In this document: piece after piece, positions 8,109-18,061 of the stretch
How the letters are laid out: each line of letters begins with the position of its first letter
How positions within the stretch are numbered: position 1 is the first letter of the stretch
The notes under the pieces: model-generated
Told to the model about the DNA's origin: nothing
The model's input: only the letters and a program-made list of their open reading frames with translations
Database searches by the model: none
Made by a program: the position numbers and the translations under genes
DNA from: Aggregatibacter kilianii
GTDB lineage: Bacteria > Pseudomonadota > Gammaproteobacteria > Enterobacterales > Pasteurellaceae
Length of the DNA stretch: 64,000 nt
Reading direction: 5' to 3'
NCBI RefSeq assembly: GCF_003129965.1
Contig: NZ_NRCJ01000012.1
Coordinates: forward strand, 1 to 64,000

Positions 8109-10676
8109 ATGCGGATCGCAAAATTAATATTAAGTTCCTTATTAACTTTATTTATTCTCGGCTGTATTGTGGCGGGCGTGTTCTATATTCAGCTCAAATC
8201 CGATTTGCCGGATGTGGAAACCCTGAAAACCGTTGAGTTGCAACAGCCGATGCAAATTTATACTTCTGACGGTAAGTTAATCGGGGAAGTGGGGGAACAA
8301 CGTCGGATTCCGGTGAAACTGGCGGATATTCCGGAAAAACTGATTCAGGCGGTGTTGGCGACGGAAGACAGCCGTTTCTATGAACACCACGGGTTGGATC
8401 CTATCGGTATCGGTCGTGCATTGATGGTGGCGGTGACCAAAGGCGGCGCGTCCCAAGGGGCGAGTACCATCACTCAACAGTTGGCGCGTAACTTCTTCTT
8501 AACGCCGGAAAAAAGCCTGATTCGTAAAGCCAAAGAAGCGATTTTGGCGATTGATATTGAAAATGCGTTGGATAAAAACGAAATTCTCGAACTGTATTTA
8601 AATAAAATTTATTTGGGCTACCGTTCTTATGGCGTGGCAGCGGCGGCAAAAACTTATTTCGGTAAGGAATTGAATCAATTGACTTTATCCGAAATGGCGG
8701 TGATTGCCGGTTTGCCGAAAGCCCCTTCCACTATGAACCCGCTGTTCTCACCGAAACGTGCGCTGGAACGCCGTAATATCGTGCTTGGGCGTATGTTGGA
8801 TCAAAAATATATTTCTAAAGAAGAATACGATGCAGCATTAAAAGAGCCGATTGTCGCCAGTTATCACGGCGCGCAAATGGATTTCCGTGCGGATTATGTG
8901 ACGGAAATGGTGCGTCAGGAAATGGTGAAACGCTTTGGGGAAGAAAACGCCTACACCAAAGGTTATAAAGTGTACACCACCGTGCTTTCCAAAGATCAGG
9001 AAACCGCGCAAAAAGCGGTGCGCGATAACCTTATCGCCTATGACATGCGTCATGGCTATCGCGGCGGTGCGCCATTGTGGAAAAAAGACGAAACGCCTTG
9101 GGATAACGAGACCATTATCGGCTTTCTGAAAAAACTACCGAATTCCGAGCCGTTTATTCCGGCGGCGGCAGTGAGCGTCGCGAAATCCGGCGCGGAACTT
9201 CTTTTGGCTTCCGGCGATAAAATCACGCTACCGAGCAGTGCCATGCGCTGGACGGGACAAGCCAACCCGGTGAAAACCGGCGATCAAATTTGGATTCGTA
9301 AGAACGATAAAGGTGATTGGATGTTGGGGCAGATTCCGCAAGCCAACTCCGCCTTGATTTCCTTAAACAGCGACAATGGTGCTATTGAAGCCATTGTGGG
9401 CGGTTTTAGTTTCGAGCAAAGTAAATTTAATCGTGCGACGCAATCTTTGGTGCAAGTCGGCTCTTCGATTAAACCGTTTATTTATGCGGCGGCGTTGGAA
9501 AAAGGCTTAACCTTATCCAGTGTGCTGCAGGACACGCCGATTGTACTGAAAAAACCGGGACAAAAAGAGTGGCGTCCGAAAAACTCACCGGATCGCTATG
9601 ACGGTCCGTTGCGTTTACGCGTGGGGTTAGGGCAGTCTAAAAATATGATTGCCATTCGTTCCATGCAAATGGCGGGCATTGATTTTGTAGCGGATTTCTT
9701 ACAACGCTTCGGTTTCAAACGGGATCAATATTTCGCCAGTGAAGCCCTCGCTTTAGGTGCGGCATCCTTCACGCCGTTAGAAATGGCGCGCGGTTATGCG
9801 GTATTTGATAACGGCGGTTACTTAATTGATCCTTATATCATCAATAAAATTTTAGATAATAGCGGTAAAGAAATTTTCGTGGCGAACCCGAAAGTGGCGT
9901 GCCCGACTTGCGACAATATTCCGGTGATTTACGGCGAAACGGAAAAACTGGACGGCTTTAAAAATACCGATTTAACACCTGCCGATGAACTTGCCCGCAC
10001 CGATGAATCGACCAATGGTGAGGAAGTGGATCAAGGCGAAAGCATACCGGACATTCCGGAATTACAACCGCGTGCCGATGCAGTGAAAGAAGAAAATCTG
10101 AACCTCATGGCGGACGCGAAAACCAATAGTTCCGAAGTACAATATGCACCGCGTGTGATTAGCGGTGAGCTGGCCTTCTTAATTCGCAGTGCGCTCAATA
10201 CGTCCATTTACGGTGAACAAGGACTTGGCTGGAAAGGCACCAGCTGGCGCATGGCAAATGACATTAAACGCAAAGATATCGGTGGTAAAACCGGGACGAC
10301 CAACAACTCCAAAGTGGCGTGGTATGCCGGTTTCGGCGCAAACCTGACCACGGCGGTGTATATCGGTTTTGATGATAATCGCTTCAATTTAGGCCGTGGC
10401 GAAGCGGGGGCAAAAAGTGCTATGCCGGCGTGGATTGCCTATATGAAACCGATTTTGCAGGATGTGCCTGAGCGCGAATTGCCGATGCCGGCCAATATCG
10501 TAGAAAAGCGTATCGACTTGCGCTCCGGTTTGCTTGCCAACGGCGGACGACTAGAATACTTCATCAAGGGCACCGAACCGACCCGGGCCTATGTGGAAGA
10601 ACGCGGTTATTATGTGCCAAGCGAACTTCTTGATGGCGGTAGTTCGCCGGGCGGACAACCGGAAGAATTATTCTAA
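8109..10676 (+). CDS. mrcA: Penicillin-binding protein 1A, bifunctional peptidoglycan synthase
   Basis: The 855-residue protein (also called ponA) polymerises lipid II and crosslinks the glycan strands in the periplasm. An N-terminal membrane anchor (about residues 5-28) precedes the GT51 domain with ATEDSRFYEHHG (EDSRF at 86-90). An OB-like insert follows, then the transpeptidase domain with SSIK (Ser452-Lys455), SKN (510-512) and KTGT (727-730). Length matches class A PBP1A. It diverges from comA as mrcA does from hofM in E. coli. A rho-independent hairpin follows the stop. Confidence 0.96.
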   Translation: MRIAKLILSSLLTLFILGCIVAGVFYIQLKSDLPDVETLKTVELQQPMQIYTSDGKLIGEVGEQRRIPVKLADIPEKLIQAVLATEDSRFYEHHGLDPIGIGRALMVAVTKGGASQGASTITQQLARNFFLTPEKSLIRKAKEAILAIDIENALDKNEILELYLNKIYLGYRSYGVAAAAKTYFGKELNQLTLSEMAVIAGLPKAPSTMNPLFSPKRALERRNIVLGRMLDQKYISKEEYDAALKEPIVASYHGAQMDFRADYVTEMVRQEMVKRFGEENAYTKGYKVYTTVLSKDQETAQKAVRDNLIAYDMRHGYRGGAPLWKKDETPWDNETIIGFLKKLPNSEPFIPAAAVSVAKSGAELLLASGDKITLPSSAMRWTGQANPVKTGDQIWIRKNDKGDWMLGQIPQANSALISLNSDNGAIEAIVGGFSFEQSKFNRATQSLVQVGSSIKPFIYAAALEKGLTLSSVLQDTPIVLKKPGQKEWRPKNSPDRYDGPLRLRVGLGQSKNMIAIRSMQMAGIDFVADFLQRFGFKRDQYFASEALALGAASFTPLEMARGYAVFDNGGYLIDPYIINKILDNSGKEIFVANPKVACPTCDNIPVIYGETEKLDGFKNTDLTPADELARTDESTNGEEVDQGESIPDIPELQPRADAVKEENLNLMADAKTNSSEVQYAPRVISGELAFLIRSALNTSIYGEQGLGWKGTSWRMANDIKRKDIGGKTGTTNNSKVAWYAGFGANLTTAVYIGFDDNRFNLGRGEAGAKSAMPAWIAYMKPILQDVPERELPMPANIVEKRIDLRSGLLANGGRLEYFIKGTEPTRAYVEERGYYVPSELLDGGSSPGGQPEELF

Positions 10677-10693
10677 ACCGCGACTTATTTCCT

Positions 10694-10722
10694 AAAGCCC
10701 GGCAATCGTCGGGCTTCCTTTT
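10694..10722 (+). terminator. Terminator after the PBP1A gene
   Basis: The arms AAGCCCG (10695-10701) and CGGGCTT (10710-10716) are followed by CCTTTT, a typical rho-independent terminator 18 bases after the stop. Confidence 0.75.
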
Positions 10723-10769
10723 GGGTGAAAAGTGCGGTTGTTTTTTCAAACGTTTTATAAGTAGGAATT

Positions 10770-11615
10770 ATGCTCAGTTATCGTCATAGTTTTCATGCGG
10801 GCAATCATGCGGATGTGTTGAAACATATCGTGTTGATGTTGATTATCGAGAGCCTGCAACAAAAAGAAAAAGGTTTTTATTATTTGGATACCCATTCGGG
10901 TGCGGGGCGTTATCGCTTATTTAGCGCAGAAGCGGAGAAAACCGCGGAATATGTGGAAGGCATCGGGCGTTTATGGGAACGCGCAGATTTGCCGCCTGAA
11001 GTGGCGCGTTATGTGGCGCTGATTAAAAAGCTCAATTATGGCGGTAAGGAATTGCGTTACTATGCCGGTTCGCCGTTGTTGGCGGCAAATTTACTGCGCC
11101 CGCAGGATCGTGCGTTACTTATGGAGCTTCACCCGAGTGAATTTCCGTTGTTGCGTAATAATTTCAAAGAATTTGATAATGTGACGGTTAAAATCGGTGA
11201 TGGTTTTCAACAAGTGAAAGCCACGTTGCCGCCAAAAGAGCGTCGGGGTTTTGTGCTGATTGACCCGCCTTATGAATTAAAAGAAGACTACGATTTGGTG
11301 GTGAACGCCATTGCAGAAGGCTACAAACGTTTTGCGACGGGCGTGTATGCCATTTGGTATCCGGTGGTGTTGCGTCAGCAAACCAAACGCATTGTAAAAG
11401 GCTTGGAAGCCACGGGGATTCGTAAGATTCTGCAAATTGAATTGGCGGTGCGTCCTGATTCCGATCAACGAGGCATGACTGCCAGCGGCATGATTGTGGT
11501 GAACCCGCCTTGGATGTTGGAACAGCAGATGAAAGCCATTTTGCCGTATTTAACCACCGCACTTGTGCCGCAAGGCACCGGCAGTTGGTCGGTAAACTGG
11601 ATTACGCCGGAATAA
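10770..11615 (+). CDS. rlmJ: 23S rRNA adenine-2030 N6-methyltransferase RlmJ
   Basis: The 281-residue protein opens MLSYRHSFHAGNHADVLKH, diagnostic of the RlmJ/YhiR (ComJ) family. It also has the N6-adenine methyltransferase motif DPPYE at about residues 166-170. RlmJ methylates A2030 of 23S rRNA with SAM; its E. coli homologue was linked to use of DNA as a nutrient. It sits after the PBP1A gene and near the com genes, as in H. influenzae and E. coli. A GTAGGAA ribosome-binding site precedes the ATG, and an uptake signal (AAAAGTGCGGTT) lies between the terminator and this gene. Confidence 0.95.
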   Translation: MLSYRHSFHAGNHADVLKHIVLMLIIESLQQKEKGFYYLDTHSGAGRYRLFSAEAEKTAEYVEGIGRLWERADLPPEVARYVALIKKLNYGGKELRYYAGSPLLAANLLRPQDRALLMELHPSEFPLLRNNFKEFDNVTVKIGDGFQQVKATLPPKERRGFVLIDPPYELKEDYDLVVNAIAEGYKRFATGVYAIWYPVVLRQQTKRIVKGLEATGIRKILQIELAVRPDSDQRGMTASGMIVVNPPWMLEQQMKAILPYLTTALVPQGTGSWSVNWITPE

Positions 11616-11719
11616 TTAAGGAATAAGATAATACCGATTAGACCGATTTATCCTATTTGTTTGATTTATGAACACCCTTTGGGCAGAATAGCGCCCAAAT
11701 TATTAATAAGGAAAAGAGT

Positions 11720-13090
11720 ATGACCAGACATTATGACTACATTGCTATCGGCGGTGGTAGCGGCGGTATTGCCTCCATTAACCGTGCGGCAAGTTATGGC
11801 AAAAAATGTGCCATTATTGAAGCGAAACATTTAGGCGGAACTTGTGTGAACGTGGGCTGTGTGCCGAAAAAAGTGATGTTCTACGGCGCGCAAATTGCGG
11901 AAGCCATTCATCATTATGCGCCGGACTACGGTTTTGATGTGGATGTGAAAAAATTCGATTACGCGAAATTAGTGGAAAGCCGTCAAGCCTATATCGATCG
12001 CATTCATACCTCATACAACAATGTGTTAGCAAAAAATAACGTGGACGTTTTAGACGGTTTCGGTCGCTTTGTGGATAAAAATACCGTTGAAGTGACGTTT
12101 TCTGACGGTTCCAAAGAACTTGTTACTGCCGATCATATTTTAATTGCTACCGGCGGTCGCCCAAGCCATCCGCCGGTAAAAGGTGTGGAATACGGTATTG
12201 ATTCTGACGGTGTGTTTGCATTAGAAGAACTACCGAAACGCGTAGCGGTTATCGGTGCGGGTTACATTGCCGTAGAACTTTCAGGCGTATTCAATAGCTT
12301 GGGGGCTGAGACCCATTTGGTTGTGCGCCGCCATGCGCCGATGCGTAATCAAGATCCATTGATTGTTGAAACGCTGGTCGAAGTGCTGGAACAAGACGGC
12401 ATTCGCCTGCATAAACACGCCACCGTGCAGGAAGTCATTAAAAACGCGGACGGTAGCTTAACCGTAAAACTCGATCATGAAAGCGAAATCATTGTAGATT
12501 GTTTGGTTTGGGCAATCGGTCGCGATCCGGCAACCGATAACATTGGCTTGGAAAATGTGGGCGTGGAAACCAACGATCGCGGCTATATCAAAGTAGATAA
12601 ATACCAAAATACCAACGTGCCGGGCATCTATGCGGTGGGCGATATTATCGAAGGCGGTATTGAATTAACGCCGGTTGCCGTTGCGGCAGGGCGTCGTTTA
12701 TCCGAACGTTTGTTTAACAACAAACCGAACGAACATTTGGATTACAATTTAGTTCCGACCGTGGTATTCAGCCATCCGCCAATCGGTACTGTGGGCTTAA
12801 CCGAACCGCAAGCTATCGAGCAATATGGCGCGGAAAACGTGAAAGTTTACACCTCTTCTTTCACTGCCATGTACACCGCTGTCACGAAATACCGCCAACC
12901 TTGCCGCATGAAGCTTGTGTGTGTGGGAAAAGATGAAAAAATTGTCGGTTTACACGGCATTGGCTTCGGCGTAGACGAAATGATTCAAGGCTTTGCCGTC
13001 GCCATCAAAATGGGCGCCACCAAAGCCGATTTCGACAACACCGTCGCTATTCACCCAACCGGCTCGGAAGAATTTGTGACAATGCGTTAA
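11720..13090 (+). CDS. gor: Glutathione-disulfide reductase
   Basis: The 456-residue flavoprotein reduces glutathione disulfide with NADPH. The N-terminal FAD fold GGGSGGIAS and the redox-active disulfide [13 protein letters not shown] (Cys42, Cys47) are visible. So are the NAD(P) fold [14 protein letters not shown] with VVRRHAP, and the C-terminal catalytic HPTGSEEF. The VVRR stretch fits NADPH preference and separates it from lipoamide dehydrogenase. A small hairpin (TTTGGGC/GCCCAAA, 11678-11699) lies just upstream and may end rlmJ transcription. AAGGAAAAGAG precedes the ATG. Confidence 0.96.
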   Translation: MTRHYDYIAIGGGSGGIASINRAASYGKKCAIIEAKHLGGTCVNVGCVPKKVMFYGAQIAEAIHHYAPDYGFDVDVKKFDYAKLVESRQAYIDRIHTSYNNVLAKNNVDVLDGFGRFVDKNTVEVTFSDGSKELVTADHILIATGGRPSHPPVKGVEYGIDSDGVFALEELPKRVAVIGAGYIAVELSGVFNSLGAETHLVVRRHAPMRNQDPLIVETLVEVLEQDGIRLHKHATVQEVIKNADGSLTVKLDHESEIIVDCLVWAIGRDPATDNIGLENVGVETNDRGYIKVDKYQNTNVPGIYAVGDIIEGGIELTPVAVAAGRRLSERLFNNKPNEHLDYNLVPTVVFSHPPIGTVGLTEPQAIEQYGAENVKVYTSSFTAMYTAVTKYRQPCRMKLVCVGKDEKIVGLHGIGFGVDEMIQGFAVAIKMGATKADFDNTVAIHPTGSEEFVTMR

Positions 13091-13107
13091 TTGTCCGTGA
13101 TGAAATG

Positions 13108-13136
13108 AAAAGGTCTGAATGTTCAGACCTTTTTTG
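13108..13136. terminator. Bidirectional terminator between gor and the FGGY kinase gene
   Basis: AAAAGGTCTGAA and TTCAGACCTTTTTT form a ten-base-pair stem with a two-base loop flanked by A and T runs. It can serve gor (rightward) and the leftward carbohydrate operon, whose last stop lies a few bases away. Confidence 0.85.
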
Positions 13137-13139
13137 TTA

Positions 13140-14597
13140 TTAAATCAGTATTTTTAATGCGTTGACGAATTGCTGATAGCGTTGGTATTTGCGTTGATAA
13201 GCTTCGAAATTATCGGGATTGGGTGTAAATACCTGCATCTCTGCGTTTAATGCCGGCGGTGTCGTTTTGAGCCCATCTGCCTGCATTGCCATGAGTGCGG
13301 CGCCTAAACATCCGGTTTCCTCTACGGCAGGAATCTCCAAACGCATACCGGTTAAATCTGCCAACATTTGCATCCAGACCTTAGATTTGGTCGGACCGCC
13401 GGTAACACGCAATACATTAGCCTGTGGGAAACGTTGTAACATGCGTTCCAAGTGGTACATCAGGCTAAATAACACACCTTCATAAACCGCTTGTAACAGG
13501 TGCATTTGCGTATGGTGGGATTGTATACCGTAGAACCCCGCCTGCATGCCTAATCCTGCGTTGGAGCCGTAAAGAAACGGTACGAATAACACGGAGCTGC
13601 TCGCCGGTTTTAAGGCGGCGATACCGTTATTAATGGCTTCGTAATCCGGCAAATTAAATCGGCTCACAAACCATTCCAAATTGCCTGATGATGTTGGGCT
13701 GGCTTCATGCACGATAAATTTATTATCTTCCGGATAGCGTCCGTAAACAAAAGGTAACGGCTGTGCCGGATCAATATAATCCGTAATACCGCTCACCACA
13801 GACCAAGTCCCTAGCACCACATTCAATTTGGTTTCGTCTTCCAACCCGGCACATAAGGCGGTGGAAACCACATCAAATAACCCGCCGACAACAGGTGTGC
13901 CTTCCGCCAAACCACAACATTCGGCGGCGTCTTTGGTGACATGGCCGGCAATGTCATGGGAGGCGATTATGGGCGGTAATTTGTCAAAGATGTCTTTTAA
14001 ATCCAATAACTTCGCCAGATTTAAGTCGTATTTCCCTTCCTGCATATTGTATAGGTTGGATTCGGAAATATTGGTTTCTTCGCAATGTAACTCGCCCGTT
14101 AAGCAAAAACGCAGATAATCATGGGACATTAAAATCGCGCCGATATTCTGATAACGTTTAGGCTCTGTCTCTTTCAGTCGGCGCAAAATGGAAACAGGGT
14201 GTCCTGTCCATAAGGTTTGGCGGGTGATGGGGTACAATTTTTCCGGAATGCCTTCCGCTTGCCAACGTTTAACGATGTCAAGGGCACGTTGATCGGAGGA
14301 TAAAATGGCTCTACCCAAAGGTTTATTTTGTTTATCGAGTAAAAATGCACCTTTGCCTTGCGCGGAAATACCAACGCCTTTAATTTCTTGTGCGTGGATA
14401 CCACTTTTTGTTACGACGAGACGAATGACATCAGCGGTGATCTGCCACAATTCTGCCATATCCCGTTCGGCATAACCGGATTGCTCGCTAATTAACGGTA
14501 CGTTCTTGCGTTGAACGCCATATAATTTGCCCTTTTCATCGAATAATGCCGCTTTAATAAAAGTGCCACCGCAATCAACGCCCAAATAATATTTCAT
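13140..14597 (-). CDS. lyxK: FGGY-family carbohydrate kinase, L-xylulose/3-keto-L-gulonate kinase (LyxK-like)
   Basis: The 485-residue protein carries the FGGY kinase features: N-terminal phosphate loop GVDCGGTFIKAALFD, GVGISAQGKGA, and the C-terminal VTGGPTKSKVWMQMLADLTG. Homologues act on L-xylulose or 3-keto-L-gulonate. It closes a leftward block with YiaK, YiaL and a TRAP transporter, matching the yia cluster where LyxK phosphorylates 3-keto-L-gulonate made by YiaK. The next enzymes (UlaD/E/F-type decarboxylase and epimerases) do not follow here, so they must be encoded elsewhere or replaced. Confidence 0.85.
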   Translation of the reverse strand: MKYYLGVDCGGTFIKAALFDEKGKLYGVQRKNVPLISEQSGYAERDMAELWQITADVIRLVVTKSGIHAQEIKGVGISAQGKGAFLLDKQNKPLGRAILSSDQRALDIVKRWQAEGIPEKLYPITRQTLWTGHPVSILRRLKETEPKRYQNIGAILMSHDYLRFCLTGELHCEETNISESNLYNMQEGKYDLNLAKLLDLKDIFDKLPPIIASHDIAGHVTKDAAECCGLAEGTPVVGGLFDVVSTALCAGLEDETKLNVVLGTWSVVSGITDYIDPAQPLPFVYGRYPEDNKFIVHEASPTSSGNLEWFVSRFNLPDYEAINNGIAALKPASSSVLFVPFLYGSNAGLGMQAGFYGIQSHHTQMHLLQAVYEGVLFSLMYHLERMLQRFPQANVLRVTGGPTKSKVWMQMLADLTGMRLEIPAVEETGCLGAALMAMQADGLKTTPPALNAEMQVFTPNPDNFEAYQRKYQRYQQFVNALKILI

Positions 14598-14678
14598 TTA
14601 AAACCTCAAAAATGGATGCGGTTAAATTCATTCAAAAATCTAACCGCACTTTTACTATGCTACTGATTATGTTACCGA

Positions 14679-15665
14679 CTATTTTGCCAACGCATCGATA
14701 CGTTTAATCAGCCCATCACCGTTTTTATCGATGAACGCCTTACGGGTTTGGCTTTCAACGGCTTGCTTGAACGGTTTGGTATCTAAATTATCAACAAATT
14801 CAATGCCTTCTTTCTTCATTTTTTCAACGATGCCTTGCTCGTTGTCAAAATTTAGTTGACGCTGATATTGACCGGCTTCCCGCGCAGATTCCACAACGGC
14901 TTGTTGCAATTGCGGAGAAAGGGCATCGAATTTGGCTTTATTCATCACCACAATGAGCGGAGTATAGCCATGGTTGGTAAAACTGAAATACTTTTGCACT
15001 TCATACAGCTTGGATGACCATACAATCCCGATGGGGTGTTCTTGTGCATCCACGGCTTTAGTTTCCAGTGCGGTGTAGAGTTCCGCCAACGGCATCGGTA
15101 CAGGGTTAGCACCTAAAATTGTGAAAGCTTGGATATACATCGGATTTTGGTTGGTACGTACCTTCAAGCCTTTAATGTCTTCCGGTTTGGTAACAGGGTG
15201 TTTGGAGTTGGTGAACGCACGGAAACCCACCTCCCAGAACGCTAGCCCCTTCAATCCTTGTGCTTCCAGCTTTTGTAGCAACTCCTGACCTATATCGCCG
15301 TCCAACACTGTATAAGCGTGTTCACGATTTTGGAAAATGAACGGGATATCAATCACATTCAGTTCAGGTACTAAGCCGGTAAAATTAGACGAGCTGGACA
15401 TTTCCATATCCACCGTACCTCCACGTACGGCACCGATCATAGTTTGCGGGTTGCCGAGTGTGCTATCTGGAAATAAAGACAGTTTAATTTCTCCGCCGGT
15501 TTTTTCTTTTAGTAATTCATTAAACTTTTTGGCAGCGGTATGTTGCGTATCACTACGTGGTGCTTCGTAACCAAAACGAAGATTGGTTTCGGCATGAATG
15601 TTGCCGGTAAATAATGCTAGACCGGTAGCCAATGTAGCGAGTAGTTTGAGATTGAGCGGTTTCAT
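14679..15665 (-). CDS. TRAP transporter periplasmic solute-binding protein (DctP family), second copy
   Basis: The 328-residue protein has a signal peptide (LATLATGLALFTGNIHA). The DctP/YiaO domain includes GLKVRTNQNPMYIQAF, containing the conserved Arg that binds the substrate carboxylate. It is a close paralogue of the upstream gene at 15753-16742, identical over long stretches such as LRFGYEAPRSDTQH. The downstream order (after the first copy) and an 87-base spacer with a hairpin suggest local duplication. It probably captures 2,3-diketo-L-gulonate or a related acid for the membrane subunits, perhaps with changed specificity. Confidence 0.9.
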   Translation of the reverse strand: MKPLNLKLLATLATGLALFTGNIHAETNLRFGYEAPRSDTQHTAAKKFNELLKEKTGGEIKLSLFPDSTLGNPQTMIGAVRGGTVDMEMSSSSNFTGLVPELNVIDIPFIFQNREHAYTVLDGDIGQELLQKLEAQGLKGLAFWEVGFRAFTNSKHPVTKPEDIKGLKVRTNQNPMYIQAFTILGANPVPMPLAELYTALETKAVDAQEHPIGIVWSSKLYEVQKYFSFTNHGYTPLIVVMNKAKFDALSPQLQQAVVESAREAGQYQRQLNFDNEQGIVEKMKKEGIEFVDNLDTKPFKQAVESQTRKAFIDKNGDGLIKRIDALAK

Positions 15666-15694
15666 TGGAATATCTCCCCGTTAAATAGAGACGG

Positions 15695-15731
15695 GCGGTA
15701 TGGCAGCTAAAACACTTAAAAAACATACCGC
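15695..15731 (-). terminator. Hairpin between the paralogous TRAP binding-protein genes
   Basis: GCGGTATG and CATACCGC form an eight-base-pair stem with a 21-base loop; one arm merges with an uptake signal (ACCGCACTTTT). No clear T-run follows in the direction of transcription. A processing or attenuation site that lowers expression of the second copy is therefore as likely as full termination. Confidence 0.45.
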
Positions 15732-15752
15732 ACTTTTAGATGAAAAACGCCG

Positions 15753-16742
15753 TTATTGCGCCAGCGCATCAATTTGTTTTACCAGCTCGTCGCCGTTTTT
15801 ATCAATAAAGGATTTGCGTACTTTCTCTTCGATAATGGCTTTAAACGGTGCCGGATCCACTTGTTCGGTGACTTCCACGCCATCTTTGCGCAAGTTGGCA
15901 ATGATGTCCTGTTCGTTTTTCACGTTCAGGTCACGTTGAAACGCACCGGCTTCTTTTGCGGAATCCAATACGGCTTGTTGTAATTCCGGTGAAAGGGCGT
16001 CGAATTTCGCTTTGTTCATGACCACGATAAGCGGGGTATAACCGTGATTGGTTAAACTCAAGTATTTTTGTACTTCATAGAGTTTGGAAGACCAGAAAAT
16101 GCCGATCGGGTGCTCTTGTGCATCAACGGCACGGGTTTCCAATGCAGTATAAAGTTCCGCCAACGGCATCGGTACAGGGTTGCCGCCAAGTAATGAGAAG
16201 GCTTCAATATACATTGGATTTTGATTGGTGCGTACTTTCAAACCTTTAATGTCTTCCGGTTTGGTCACCGTATGTTTGGAGTTGGAGAACGCACGGAAGC
16301 CCACATCCCAGAATGCCAAGCCTTTCAAGCCTTGTGCTTCCAATTCTTTCAATAAACTTTGACCGACCTCGCCGTCCAATACTTTGTAAACATGTGCGCG
16401 ATCTTTGAAAATAAACGGAATATCAATAACATTAAGTTTTTGTACCAAACCGGTAAAGTTTGGTGAGCCGGACATTTCAAGATCAATCGTGCCGCCACGC
16501 ACGCCCGCGATCATGGTTTGCGCATTGCCCAATGTGCTGTCCGGGAACAGTTTTAATTTCACTTCACCTTTGGTTTTTTCCGCCAGTAATTCATTAAATT
16601 TTTTTGCCGCGGCGTGTTGGGTGTCACTACGCGGTGCTTCATAACCAAAGCGCAAACTGATTTCTGCAGAGGCTACGCCACCGGTTAATAAGGCCGCACC
16701 GGCGACCAACGCGGCTAAAAATTTAACATTGAACAGTTTCAT
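15753..16742 (-). CDS. yiaO: TRAP transporter periplasmic solute-binding protein YiaO-like, first copy
   Basis: The 329-residue protein has a signal peptide (FLAALVAGAALLTGGVASA) and a complete DctP fold with GLKVRTNQNPMYIEAF and the QEHPIGI segment. It lies 41 bases downstream of the large TRAP membrane gene, with a GGAGAATG ribosome site. This is the expected position of yiaO in the yiaMNO operon, so I take it as the ancestral copy. In E. coli YiaMNO imports 2,3-diketo-L-gulonate. Two near-identical binding proteins feeding one YiaMN pair is unusual. Confidence 0.92.
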   Translation of the reverse strand: MKLFNVKFLAALVAGAALLTGGVASAEISLRFGYEAPRSDTQHAAAKKFNELLAEKTKGEVKLKLFPDSTLGNAQTMIAGVRGGTIDLEMSGSPNFTGLVQKLNVIDIPFIFKDRAHVYKVLDGEVGQSLLKELEAQGLKGLAFWDVGFRAFSNSKHTVTKPEDIKGLKVRTNQNPMYIEAFSLLGGNPVPMPLAELYTALETRAVDAQEHPIGIFWSSKLYEVQKYLSLTNHGYTPLIVVMNKAKFDALSPELQQAVLDSAKEAGAFQRDLNVKNEQDIIANLRKDGVEVTEQVDPAPFKAIIEEKVRKSFIDKNGDELVKQIDALAQ

Positions 16743-16783
16743 AACATTCTCCTGATAGTTGAGATTAAATTTTTAATTAATTT

Positions 16784-18061
16784 TTACAACATCCATTGCA
16801 GCGGAACCAAAATTAATGATGGGAAAAAGACGAATAGGAACAACAAGATAATCATCATTGCCATGTATGGCAAGATGCCTTTTGCGGCTTGGTCAAACGG
16901 GAGTTTTGACACGCCGGTAATGACGTTTAGTACATTGCCCACAGGCGGTGTGATTAAACCGATAGAGGTGTTCAGAATAAATAACACGCCGAAGTAAACG
17001 GGATCAATGCCTGCTTCTTCTACCAACGGCATTAATACCGGGGTTAAAATTAGCACTGTCGGGGTCAAATCCATCACCATGCCGATAATAAAGACGGCAA
17101 TCATAATGACGATTAATAACAATGTCGGGCTATCGATTAACGGCTCTAACAGATCGGTCATCATTTGCGGGAGTTCCGCCACGGTGATTAGCCAGCCGGT
17201 CACGTTTGCCGCCGCAACGAGGAACATTACGACCGCTGTGGTTTTGGCTGCGGCGAGAACGACTTTGTATAAATCTTTGAATTTCAGCTCGCGATACACG
17301 AATAATGAAACCACCAAAGCATAAAATGCGGCTACGGCACCGGCTTCAGTCGGCGTAAACATACCGGAACGGAAACCGCCGATAATAATCACCGGTAACA
17401 ATAATGCCCAAATGCTGTTTTTAAAGGAAATACAGAGTTCTTGTTTGGTCGCTTTGGAAAAGGTCATTAAGTCCAAACGTTTTGCCTGGAACCACCACAA
17501 TAATCCGAGCATGAAGCCCATCATGATACCCGGGAAAATACCGGCTAAGAATAATTTCGTAATGGAAACACCGCTTGCCACCCCGAATACGATAAACGGA
17601 ATAGACGGGGGAATAATGGGGGCGATAATTCCCGCCGTGCCGATTAATCCGGCGGATTTGTCTAGTGGATAGCCCGTGGTTTTCATCATTGGCAACAACA
17701 TTGCCGCCACCGCTGCGGTATCTGCTACGGCAGAACCGGAAAGACTTGCCATGATCATCGCGGCAAGAATCGCAACAAAACCTAAGCCGCCACGTTTATG
17801 TCCGACTAATTTCATCGGCAAATCAATAATACGTTTAGATAACCCGCCTTCATTCATGATTTCACCGGCAAGAATAAAGAACGGGATTGCCATCAATGAG
17901 AAACTGTCGGCGCCACTGACCAAATGTTGCGCCAAGATCTGTGAATCGAACAGATCCAGATGAAGCATTAACGCCACGCCGCAAATTAATAATGAAAAAG
18001 CAACGGGAATACCCAGAATAATGGAGATCAGTAAAACCGAAAGAAAAACGATAACAGTCAT
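16784..18061 (-). CDS. yiaN: TRAP transporter large permease subunit (DctM/YiaN)
   Basis: The 425-residue, strongly hydrophobic protein has about twelve membrane helices. Family motifs include ALSGSAVADTAAVAAMLLPMM and IIAPIIPPSIPFIVFG. It is the sodium-coupled translocation subunit of a tripartite ATP-independent transporter. Its ATG overlaps the stop of the small subunit by four bases (ATGA), indicating translational coupling. The yiaO-like binding-protein gene follows. Substrate is assigned from the neighbouring YiaK and kinase genes. Confidence 0.93.
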   Translation of the reverse strand: MTVIVFLSVLLISIILGIPVAFSLLICGVALMLHLDLFDSQILAQHLVSGADSFSLMAIPFFILAGEIMNEGGLSKRIIDLPMKLVGHKRGGLGFVAILAAMIMASLSGSAVADTAAVAAMLLPMMKTTGYPLDKSAGLIGTAGIIAPIIPPSIPFIVFGVASGVSITKLFLAGIFPGIMMGFMLGLLWWFQAKRLDLMTFSKATKQELCISFKNSIWALLLPVIIIGGFRSGMFTPTEAGAVAAFYALVVSLFVYRELKFKDLYKVVLAAAKTTAVVMFLVAAANVTGWLITVAELPQMMTDLLEPLIDSPTLLLIVIMIAVFIIGMVMDLTPTVLILTPVLMPLVEEAGIDPVYFGVLFILNTSIGLITPPVGNVLNVITGVSKLPFDQAAKGILPYMAMMIILLFLFVFFPSLILVPLQWML

